8,017 nt of DNA from Actinomycetes bacterium (GTDB lineage: Bacteria; Actinomycetota; Actinomycetes; Propionibacteriales; Propionibacteriaceae): positions 1 to 8,017 of the forward strand of contig JAEZVO010000085.1 of assembly GCA_023443125.1 (NCBI GenBank). Reading direction: 5' to 3'. The translations under genes and the position numbers were made by a program. Of this stretch, positions 1 to 5,708 are shown one piece after another. Position 1 is the stretch's first letter, and each line of letters starts with the position of its first letter. The notes under the pieces were generated by a model. It had not been told where the DNA came from. It did no database searches and saw only the letters and a list, made by a program, of their open reading frames with translations.

Positions 1-1
1 A

Positions 2-115
2 CAAACCGAAGGAAAGTCCAAGCCAGAAGCCATCCGCGCACTCAAACGCCACATCTGCAGAAACCTCTACCCAACCCTCAAACACGACCTCCAAACATGG
101 CTTGACAAACCATAA
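2..115 (+). CDS. C-terminal end of a transposase, probably IS110 family (5' end outside window)
   Basis: The frame is open from the left edge to TAA at 113-115, giving 37 residues. The segment TEGKSKPEAIRALKRHI followed by a CRNLYPTL stretch resembles the basic C-terminal tail of IS110/IS116/IS902-type transposases, which commonly read EGK-(x)-EAIR-C/A-LKR-(x)-R-(x)-Y near the end. These are DEDD/serine recombinases guided by a bridge RNA. The catalytic parts lie outside the window, so only the tail supports the call. Base composition is 58 G+C of 115 (about 50%), clearly lower than the genes to the right, consistent with a transferred element. The ORF ends only 6 bp before repeat sequence begins at 122, so the right end of the element must be very close. 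Whether the complete gene is intact cannot be seen. The family call is from recall of the tail pattern, without a database search. Confidence 0.6.
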   Translation, partial: QTEGKSKPEAIRALKRHICRNLYPTLKHDLQTWLDKP

Positions 116-121
116 GACCAT

Positions 122-150
122 CGGCGCTTCGCGCCTACTCGACGGTCGGG
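122..150 (-). repeat. Half of a palindromic repeat, cut at its hairpin base
   Basis: On the minus strand this reads CGTCGAGTA, then a GGCGC-GAA-GCGCC hairpin, then stops. It matches the unit at 7810-7842 from the hairpin through the outer arm (plus strand cggcgcttcgcgcc then tactcgacggtcggg), but the opposite arm (gtctcgata) is missing and is replaced by the end of the transposase segment. The join falls between 121 and 122, at the base of the hairpin stem. Confidence 0.75.
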
Positions 151-195
151 GTTGTGGTGGCTCGACGGTCGGGGTTGTGGTGGCTCGACGGTCGG
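138..195. repeat. 23-bp tandem repeat, about 2.5 copies
   Basis: Two identical 23-bp units occupy 138-160 and 161-183, each starting ctcgacggtcgg and ending ggttgtggtgg. A third copy of the first 12 bases lies at 184-195. The unit begins with the outer arm of the palindromic repeat family (ctcgacggtcgg, also at 7733-7744 and 7837-7848), so the tandem looks like an expansion of one repeat flank. It is non-coding and lies between the transposase end and the methyltransferase stop. Confidence 0.85.
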
Positions 196-211
196 TGGGG
201 CGCCGTCTATC

Positions 212-249
212 GGTGGTTGAGTAGCCGCCGAAGGCGGCGTATCGAAACC
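212..249 (+). repeat. Palindromic repeat unit, complete
   Basis: The unit has the left arm ggtggttgagta, a 6-bp perfect stem GCCGCC / GGCGGC closed by a GAA triloop (223-237), and the right arm gtatcgaaacc. It is the same family as the units at 7612-7904 but with its own stem sequence. It ends 28 bp past the stop of the minus-strand methyltransferase gene, so it could also fold at the 3' end of that transcript, although no T-tract follows. Confidence 0.85.
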
Positions 250-277
250 ACACCGCCGCAGCGCAGTCGCCCAGCAG

Positions 278-1234
278 TCAGGGCTTGTGGGCGACGAGCA
301 CGTCACGCTTGATAGACGCGTCAACCCGGTGGGTGAATTCCCGGTCGACGGGAACCAGCCCGGCGCTCTCGCATATCGCAGCCAGGTCGTCGCGGGAGAG
401 TCCGAACGTGTTCCACGCGACGCCGAGCGCGCCGCCGTGCTTCAGCTGCCCCGCCCACACGGGGATGGCCTCGGCGAGCAGCTCGGCGGGTGAGCGGTGG
501 CGGCCGGAGTCGCTCGTCGCGCCATGCGCCACGCCGTAGGGCGCATCGGTGACCACCGCGTCGAAGCGCTTCTTGCCGAAGAGCTGCGCCGAGTCGCGGG
601 CGTCGCCGGTGAACATGGTGGCGGTGAGTCCGTCGACGCGCAGATCCAGCCGACGCCCCACCGCGCGGCCGTTGCGTTTTACCGGCGTGACGTCGGCGGT
701 ATGCTTCATGTGCTTGCGACGGAAATAGGTCTTCCAAAACGCTGCGGCCGCCTCGAACGCCTTGTCATCCAGCTCGACGCCGTACGCGTCGTGGCCCTGC
801 CGCAGGGCGGTAGACAGCGTAGTGCCGCGCCCAGCCATCGGGTCGAGCACCTGGCGACGGCCGTCAGCCTCGCGCGTCACCGCGCCCAGCGTGACGTTCA
901 GCAACAGCTGCGTGAACTGCTCGTTCGTCTTGCCCTGATACTTCGGGATGGTGACGAGATCGTCGGGAAAGCGGAACACCTCCGGCAGCTCCACGGGCCG
1001 CAGCAACCCGCCCACATGCTCGAACAACGCGAAGCATCCCGACTGGCGGGCCACCACATCGAGCGCCCCCTCGTCGGCGGTGAACGCCAGGTAAGGCACG
1101 CCGGCGAGCTCGACGGATTCGACGTCGGATGCGCCTGGGCAGGTGGCTTTGAGTTCTGCGACGGCGAGCTGCGGCGCGGATCCGGCGTAGACGCGGTTGG
1201 CGGAGGGCGCGAGCAACATGAGGTATCCGGGCAT
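278..1234 (-). CDS. TRM11-like SAM-dependent RNA (guanine-N2) methyltransferase
   Basis: This 318-residue cytosolic protein is likely to transfer a methyl group from S-adenosylmethionine to a base in RNA. Residues 1 to about 90 form an N-terminal domain that starts YLMLLAPSANRVYAGSA, like the N-terminal region of TRM11-type enzymes. The Rossmann methyltransferase domain follows: motif I DPMAGRGTT at 131-139, acidic ribose-binding E154/D156/D157, GDAR at 210-213, and the catalytic motif IV DAPYG at 230-234. TRM11 relatives usually have D-P-P-Y-G; here the second position is Ala. In archaea and eukaryotes Trm11 makes m2G10 in tRNA; the bacterial substrate is not established, so tRNA or rRNA are both possible. 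The start at 1234 is favoured because a TANNNT hexamer sits 6 nt upstream, suggesting a leaderless mRNA, and no Shine-Dalgarno is visible. An internal ATG at codon 6 is an alternative. The gene is divergent from the dehydrogenase, with no obvious functional link. Confidence 0.85.
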   Translation of the reverse strand: MPGYLMLLAPSANRVYAGSAPQLAVAELKATCPGASDVESVELAGVPYLAFTADEGALDVVARQSGCFALFEHVGGLLRPVELPEVFRFPDDLVTIPKYQGKTNEQFTQLLLNVTLGAVTREADGRRQVLDPMAGRGTTLSTALRQGHDAYGVELDDKAFEAAAAFWKTYFRRKHMKHTADVTPVKRNGRAVGRRLDLRVDGLTATMFTGDARDSAQLFGKKRFDAVVTDAPYGVAHGATSDSGRHRSPAELLAEAIPVWAGQLKHGGALGVAWNTFGLSRDDLAAICESAGLVPVDREFTHRVDASIKRDVLVAHKP

Positions 1235-1246
1235 GAAGGAAGGGTA
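1235..1246 (-). promoter_or_regulatory. Candidate leaderless promoter of the methyltransferase
   Basis: On the minus strand TACCCT (1246 to 1241) fits the actinobacterial -10 pattern TANNNT and is followed by 6 nt (TCCTTC) and then the ATG. Transcription starting 7 nt after the hexamer would begin at the A of the start codon. There is no convincing -35 hexamer and no Shine-Dalgarno. The call rests on the pattern only. Confidence 0.45.
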
Positions 1247-1254
1247 GCGTGGAC

Positions 1255-1266
1255 TACTGTGGATGC
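1255..1266 (+). promoter_or_regulatory. Candidate leaderless promoter of the dehydrogenase
   Basis: TACTGT at 1255-1260 fits TANNNT and is followed by 6 nt (GGATGC) and the ATG at 1267, the same geometry as the divergent promoter 8 bp away on the other strand. The nearest purine-rich run (GGAAGG at 1238-1243) is too far upstream to act as a ribosome binding site. This supports the start at 1267 over the in-frame GTG at 1249. Confidence 0.45.
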
Positions 1267-2199
1267 ATGAAGATCCTCGTGCCCAACTCGTTCCCCCTGA
1301 CCCTCGACACCGACGACGAACAGGTCGTGTACGACATCAAGGCAGACATCCCCGACGAACATCGCGACGCCGAGGTGCTCGTCGTGTGGGGTAACAAGCC
1401 CGCGAAGCTGAAGGAGATCGCGTCGCAGTTGCCCAAGCTGAAGCTGGTGCAGACGCTCATGGCGGGCACCGACGCCATCCTCGCGGCGGGATTCAACGAC
1501 GACGCGGTGCTCTGCGGGGGCGCGGGCCTGCACGATCGCACCGTGACTGAGCACACCGTCGCGCTCACCTTGGCGCTCGTGCGCAAGGTGCCCAAACTCG
1601 TCGCCAACAAGGCTACACACACCTGGACGTGGGAGATCAGCGGCCGCCAGGAGCTCGCGACGAAGCCCGTAACCACGCTGATCGGCGCCAACGTGCTCAT
1701 CTGGGGGTTCGGGTCGATCGCGCAACGCCTCGCCCCGGTGCTGCAAACCCTGGGCGCCAACGTCGTCGGCGCGGCCCGCTCGGCGGGGGAGCGCGGCGGG
1801 TTCCCCGTCGTCGACGAGGCGCATCTCGACGACGAACTCGCCCGCACAGACGTGCTCATCATGATCCTCCCCGACACTGAGCACACCACGAACGCACTGA
1901 ACGCCGAGCGCCTGGCCCAGCTGCCTGAGCACGCCTACGTCGTGAATGTCGGGCGCGGGCGCACCGTCGACGAAGACGCGCTGGTGCAGGCGCTGGAGTG
2001 CGGGACGATCGCGGGCGCGGCAATCGACGTGATGTGGCACGAGCCCCTGCCGGAGGACTCGCCGCTGTGGGAGGCCCCGGACCTGCTCATCTCCCCGCAC
2101 GCTGCGGGCGGCCGCCCGATTGGTGCCGACGAGTTGGTCACCCACCAGCTCCGCGTGCTCGCCACGGGCGGCGAGTTCCGCAACCTCGTCGCTCGCTGA
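1267..2199 (+). CDS. D-2-hydroxyacid dehydrogenase (probably NADP-preferring)
   Basis: This 310-residue cytosolic oxidoreductase belongs to the D-isomer-specific 2-hydroxyacid dehydrogenase family, which interconverts 2-oxoacids and D-2-hydroxyacids (glyoxylate, hydroxypyruvate, pyruvate or longer 2-ketoacids). The N-terminal substrate domain covers about 1-95. The Rossmann domain follows, with the dinucleotide loop GFGSIA at 147-152, where the last glycine of GxGxxG is Ala. The strand-2 end reads AARS (169-172); Arg/Ser there instead of Asp usually goes with NADP(H). The catalytic triad can be read as R230 (in NVGRG), E259 (in HEPLP) and H278 (in SPHAAG), and the family signature VNVGRGRTVDEDAL is at 225-238. 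Length is normal for the family. The start is chosen from the leaderless pattern at 1255-1266; GTG at 1249 would add six residues (MDYCGC) not expected before the first strand MKILVP. The gene is convergent with the ABC permease. The exact substrate is unknown. Confidence 0.9.
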   Translation: MKILVPNSFPLTLDTDDEQVVYDIKADIPDEHRDAEVLVVWGNKPAKLKEIASQLPKLKLVQTLMAGTDAILAAGFNDDAVLCGGAGLHDRTVTEHTVALTLALVRKVPKLVANKATHTWTWEISGRQELATKPVTTLIGANVLIWGFGSIAQRLAPVLQTLGANVVGAARSAGERGGFPVVDEAHLDDELARTDVLIMILPDTEHTTNALNAERLAQLPEHAYVVNVGRGRTVDEDALVQALECGTIAGAAIDVMWHEPLPEDSPLWEAPDLLISPHAAGGRPIGADELVTHQLRVLATGGEFRNLVAR

Positions 2200-2238
2200 G
2201 GGTGCCGTTGCAGGCTTCATGCCCGTCACATACGCACA

Positions 2239-2282
2239 AGGTGGCAGATCAGCGCCCACCTACGGGCGCCAATCTGCCACCT
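2239..2282. terminator. Large hairpin between convergent genes, probable bidirectional terminator
   Basis: A perfect 11-bp outer stem, AGGTGGCAGAT (2239-2249) with ATCTGCCACCT (2272-2282), encloses a 2x2 internal loop (ca/ca) and a second perfect 6-bp stem GCGCCC (2252-2257) / GGGCGC (2264-2269), with a 6-nt loop. It lies 39 bp after the dehydrogenase stop and 17 bp after the permease stop on the other strand, so it can serve both transcripts. There is no T-tract on either side, so it may act by structure alone or as a 3' barrier to nucleases. It is unrelated in sequence to the ggttgagta repeats. It could also be one copy of a different dispersed repeat family. Confidence 0.65.
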
Positions 2283-2299
2283 AAGGGGGCCGGCCAGGC

Positions 2300-4825
2300 C
2301 TACTCCGCGGCCAGCGCCACCACGACGGGTACCCGCGCCGCCGAGCGTGACGGCATGACGGAGGCGATGAGCCCAGCTACCACCGCGACGGCCAACGTGC
2401 CGAGCAATACGCGCCAGTCGAGGGCGAACACAAAGCTGTCCGCACTGCCGAGCAGGATCGTCGCCCCCGCGAAGCCTGTCAGCACCCCGAGTAAGATGCC
2501 GATCGCAGCACCGGCCACAGAGATGAGCACGCCCTCGGCCGCCAGCATGCCGCGCAGCTGACGTCCCGTGACGCCGACGGAACGCAGCATGCCGTGCTCG
2601 CGTCGCCGTTCAATCACCGACAGCGTGAGCGTGTTTGCCACGCCGACAAGGGCAATTACCACGGCCACCGCAAGCAGGCCAATCATCACGGCAACCACCG
2701 CATCGATCACTCGGGTCATGCGCTGGCGCTCCTGCAGTGGCGCCGACACGGAGGGCGCCGAATCGCCGGCGTGCTCGGAGACCACCTGCTGCACGTCGGG
2801 CACGACGTCGTCCACCTGCTCGTCGTCGACGTTCAGCAGGAGCAGCGTCGGCTGGCCGAGCTGCACCCCGGAGCGCTCGATGGTTTCGGGCTCCACCACC
2901 ATCGCTACCGAGCGTTTCTTCAGGGTCTGGGTGGGCAGCGTGATGGGCTTCGCCTCTTCTCCCGATGGCGTCTGGAAACTGAGCGTCAGCTCGCCGGGAA
3001 CTCCCTCAGGGAACGGCCGTGGATTCACACCGACGCGCCCGGGTTGCAGCGTGTAGTCCGAGGTTTTCACCGTGGCCAACACATCGTCGCGCTTCGCGAT
3101 CAACACTTGGTTGCCGTCGGCGTCGAAGGCCATCCACGCGCGGGCGACATGCTCGACGCCGTCCACGGCTTCGACGGCCTTCACCAGGTCGTTGGAGAAC
3201 GCCTCGGTGCCGTTGACACCGACCACCATCTCGGTGGGGAAGAACCCGTCGAGCGAATTCTCGATTGTGGCGCGCCCCGAGGCCGCACCCGTCGCCATCA
3301 GCGTCACCAGGCCCACGCCAATCACGAGCGCCGACGTGGTAGCCGCCGTGCGACGAGGATTCCGCGTGGCGTTCGCGGTGGCCAGCCGCACCGTCGCCTT
3401 CGATTTCCTCGGCACGACGAGCGCCGCCAGCCAGCCGAGCACCGCCACCATCTGCGGCACCATGTACACGGCCATCACCAGGAACCCTGCGACGAGCAGC
3501 AGCCCGCCGGCCACGCCCATGAGCAGCAGAACACCGAGCAGATCGCTGAGCCCACTGAGATCATCGTCGGCACGGTAGCCGTACACCATGGCGGTGGGGA
3601 AGAACAGCATCACAGCGCCGAGGATGAGCAGCGTGAGCCCTACCACCTTGCGTAGCACGCCCTTTGTGCGGACAGGGTCGACCGTCGTCGGACGCAGCGC
3701 CGCAACGGGGCTCACCCGCGTGGCGGCCCGAGCTGGGCCGAGTGCCGCGAGCACGGTCACCACCAGGCCCACCACGAGCGGCACGAGGAGCGCGGGGAGA
3801 TTCACTTCCATGCTGCCGAGCTTTGCTGCGCCGGCGGACTGCGTCGACACCCACCAGAGACCGGTGTAGCCGAGCGCGTGGCCGAGCGCAATGCCAACGA
3901 CCGACGCGACGACGCCCAGCACCGCGGCCTCGATCAGCACCGAGCGTCGGATCTGCGCCTTCGTCGCGCCACCGCAGCGCAGCAGGGCAAGTGCTTTCGT
4001 GCGTTGCGCGACGAGCACCTCGAACGTGTTGGCGATCACCATGGCGGCCACACCCACCGCAACGGCTGCGAACGCGAGCCCCAGGAAGACGAAGAAGTTC
4101 GCATTACCGACCAAGTCTTCAACCTGCTGGTCGACGATCTCCTGCGCGGTGCGCACGGGGTACGGGATCGTCTTCGCAATGTCGGCCGCCACATCGCTCG
4201 GGTTATGGGAGCCGTCGGTGTAGACGAGGAGCGTGTCCCGCTCGTTCGATGGTTCTCCGTATATGGCACGTACCTGACGCACCGTTTCCTCTGTTGCCCA
4301 CGATGGCGCAGTGCTGAACAACGACATGCCTGGTTTGGTGACTCCGACGATCTTGAACTCCCCGCCCTTGTCATCCGTCGCAGACCATTGGAGCGTGTCG
4401 CCAACCTTCACGTGCAGCGACTTGGCGAGATCAGGCGCGATCATCAGCTCGCCGGAAGCCTTCGGGGTCGTGCCTTCCGCGGCTTTAGGTGCGTCGCCCA
4501 CCGTCGGCAGCGACTGCAACGTCAGGAAGTATGTCGACGTCGCGTTCCCCACGGGAACGCCCTCACTGATCCGGTAGTCGACGGTCTTCACGCCAGGGGT
4601 GTTGCGCACGGCGGCGAGTTGCACGTCGGTGACGTTGACTTCCTTGGCGACGACGTTAGCCCCGTTCAAATCAGCTGTGGCTACGGCTTCCGCGGTCGCT
4701 TTCATGACGCTGGTGCCGAGCAGCGTCGCCGAGACGAAGCCCGTGCCGAGCACGATGGCGATGCCCGCCAACACGAGCTTGCCGACCGACGAACGCATCT
4801 GCGTGATTGCGAAGTGCCACATCAT
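2300..4825 (-). CDS. ABC transporter permease with two FtsX domains (MacB/LolC-type)
   Basis: This 841-residue integral membrane protein is the partner of the upstream ATPase. The order is: TM1 (about 16-38); a MacB-like extracytoplasmic domain (about 40-238); TM2-4 of a first FtsX domain (about 245-362), with the cytoplasmic coupling segment LALLRCGGATKAQIRR (279-294) and the closing motif PARAATRVSPVAALRP (364-379); extra helices at about 393-413, 427-470 and 495-514; a second extracytoplasmic domain (about 515-704); and a second FtsX domain (707 to the end) with MLRSVGVTGRQLRGML (746-761) and PSRSAARVPVVVAL (825-838). One polypeptide therefore carries two half-transporters, against about 400 residues for single-FtsX MacB or LolC. 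Such proteins use ATP hydrolysis to move the external domains and extract or export lipoproteins, peptides or hydrophobic drugs. The substrate is not evident. ATG at 4825 overlaps the ATPase stop by ATGA; the next ATG (4822) is equally possible and lies 7 nt from GAGG (4830-4833). Confidence 0.9.
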   Translation of the reverse strand: MMWHFAITQMRSSVGKLVLAGIAIVLGTGFVSATLLGTSVMKATAEAVATADLNGANVVAKEVNVTDVQLAAVRNTPGVKTVDYRISEGVPVGNATSTYFLTLQSLPTVGDAPKAAEGTTPKASGELMIAPDLAKSLHVKVGDTLQWSATDDKGGEFKIVGVTKPGMSLFSTAPSWATEETVRQVRAIYGEPSNERDTLLVYTDGSHNPSDVAADIAKTIPYPVRTAQEIVDQQVEDLVGNANFFVFLGLAFAAVAVGVAAMVIANTFEVLVAQRTKALALLRCGGATKAQIRRSVLIEAAVLGVVASVVGIALGHALGYTGLWWVSTQSAGAAKLGSMEVNLPALLVPLVVGLVVTVLAALGPARAATRVSPVAALRPTTVDPVRTKGVLRKVVGLTLLILGAVMLFFPTAMVYGYRADDDLSGLSDLLGVLLLMGVAGGLLLVAGFLVMAVYMVPQMVAVLGWLAALVVPRKSKATVRLATANATRNPRRTAATTSALVIGVGLVTLMATGAASGRATIENSLDGFFPTEMVVGVNGTEAFSNDLVKAVEAVDGVEHVARAWMAFDADGNQVLIAKRDDVLATVKTSDYTLQPGRVGVNPRPFPEGVPGELTLSFQTPSGEEAKPITLPTQTLKKRSVAMVVEPETIERSGVQLGQPTLLLLNVDDEQVDDVVPDVQQVVSEHAGDSAPSVSAPLQERQRMTRVIDAVVAVMIGLLAVAVVIALVGVANTLTLSVIERRREHGMLRSVGVTGRQLRGMLAAEGVLISVAGAAIGILLGVLTGFAGATILLGSADSFVFALDWRVLLGTLAVAVVAGLIASVMPSRSAARVPVVVALAAE

Positions 4826-5583
4826 GCCACCTCGTCGGTGCGAAGGAGATCGAGGCTGGTGGAGACCGATTCTGGAGTCGGGTCTTGGATCTCGCCGGCG
4901 ATGCGCCCGTCGGCAAGGAGAAGGACGCGGCTCGCGTGCGCGGCGGCGACCGCGTCGTGGGTGACCATGATGACGGTTTGCCCCAGCTCGCGCACGCTCG
5001 TGCGCAGGAACGAGAGCACTTGACCGCCCGCGCGCGAGTCCAGGTTGCCTGTGGGTTCGTCGGCGAAAATCACGTCCGGCTTGGTGATGAGCGCGCGCGC
5101 CACGGCGACGCGCTGCTGCTGTCCGCCGGAGAGTTCTGACGGCAGGTGATCCAGGCGATCGCCGAGATGCAGCAAATCTACGACGGTGGTGAACCACGCG
5201 TCGTCGGGCTTGGTGCCAGCGAGCTCGAAAGGCAGCAGGATGTTCTGCTTCGCGGTGTACATCGGCAGCAGGTTGAACCCCTGGAACACGAAACCGACGC
5301 GGTCGCGGCGCAGGAGTGTGACGTCGTTATCTTTCAGGCTGGTGATCCATTTGCCCGCCAGCCACACGAGACCGGAACTGGGGCGATCGAGGCCGGCGAG
5401 CATGTGCATGAGCGTCGATTTGCCGGAGCCCGACGGCCCCATGATCGCAGCGAACTCGCCACGTCGGAACTGCACATCGACGCCGGCCAGCGCCTGAACC
5501 TGGGCGTTGCCTTCGCCGTAGATCTTCTTCAGATCGCGTGCGGCCGCTGCGACGTCGCGCAGCTCCTCGAATGACTCTTGCAT
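4822..5583 (-). CDS. ABC transporter ATP-binding protein (LolD/MacB family)
   Basis: This 253-residue cytoplasmic ATPase energises the FtsX-type permease encoded immediately downstream. All nucleotide-binding motifs are intact: Walker A GPSGSGKST at 49-57, Q-loop VFQGFNLLP with Q101, signature LSGGQQQR at 151-158, Walker B VIFADEP at 171-177 with catalytic E176, D-loop NLDS at 180-183, and switch His H209 in MVTHD. FQxFNLLP and ADEPTGNLD are typical of the LolD/MacB/FtsE-like branch. Length is close to the usual 220-250, with a short extra C-terminal tail of about 20 residues (QDPTPESVSTSLDLL). The start at ATG 5583 is preferred, with a GGAAAG about 10 nt upstream; an in-frame TTG at 5601 would add six residues. 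The stop overlaps the permease start by 4 bp, so the two are translationally coupled. The gene follows the response regulator after 125 bp on the same strand. Confidence 0.93.
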   Translation of the reverse strand: MQESFEELRDVAAAARDLKKIYGEGNAQVQALAGVDVQFRRGEFAAIMGPSGSGKSTLMHMLAGLDRPSSGLVWLAGKWITSLKDNDVTLLRRDRVGFVFQGFNLLPMYTAKQNILLPFELAGTKPDDAWFTTVVDLLHLGDRLDHLPSELSGGQQQRVAVARALITKPDVIFADEPTGNLDSRAGGQVLSFLRTSVRELGQTVIMVTHDAVAAAHASRVLLLADGRIAGEIQDPTPESVSTSLDLLRTDEVA

Positions 5584-5610
5584 GGTGCACTCGCTTTCCA
5601 AACTTGGGTG

Positions 5611-5651
5611 ACGCTACGAACGCTACGCATCCGCCGCGCGGAACGCGTCAA
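5611..5651 (-). promoter_or_regulatory. Possible promoter of the ABC transporter pair
   Basis: On the minus strand TTGACG (5651 to 5646) resembles a -35 hexamer. Two TAGCGT hexamers (5625-5620 and 5616-5611) lie within a 9-bp tandem repeat (plus strand acgctacga, acgctacgc at 5611-5628) and resemble -10 sites. The spacing from TTGACG to the first TAGCGT is 20 bp, longer than the usual 16-18, so this is only a weak promoter match. It could give the ATPase and permease their own transcript, separate from the kinase/regulator message. Confidence 0.3.
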
Positions 5652-5656
5652 CCCGG

Positions 5657-5679
5657 AGGATGGTCTTGCGCGTCATCCT
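5657..5679. other. Short inverted repeat in the regulator-ATPase gap
   Basis: AGGATG (5657-5662) and CATCCT (5674-5679) form a 6-bp inverted repeat with an 11-nt loop, 30 bp past the regulator stop. It has no T-tract. It may weakly terminate or attenuate the kinase/regulator transcript before the ABC genes, or be a chance match. Confidence 0.25.
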
Positions 5680-5708
5680 GGAGGCTGACGGCGCTCAGAC
5701 CACCGTCG

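Noticed and set aside
67..324. An 85-codon minus-strand frame across the left repeats
   Set aside because: Its translation is produced by the tandem and palindromic repeats (the segments VEPPQP and DRRVGAKRR) and it runs into the methyltransferase gene.
1249..1266. GTG start for the dehydrogenase
   Set aside because: It would add MDYCGC before the first beta strand, has no ribosome binding site, and overlaps the -10-like hexamer. ATG at 1267 is better.
898..2259. A 453-codon minus-strand frame opposite the dehydrogenase
   Set aside because: It covers the dehydrogenase antisense and continues into the methyltransferase in a different frame. The low-complexity Arg/His/Asp composition indicates a shadow.
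2594..5023. Long plus-strand open frames opposite the permease and ATPase (353 and 381 codons)
   Set aside because: They lie entirely antisense to genes with complete domain motifs, are rich in His/Arg/Gln typical of shadow frames in high-GC DNA, and show no recognisable domain.
4826..5197. Upstream extension of the permease frame to 965 residues
   Set aside because: The extra 124 residues overlap the ATPase coding sequence in another frame and are Arg-rich. The ATGA junction and the TM1 segment place the start at 4825 or 4822.
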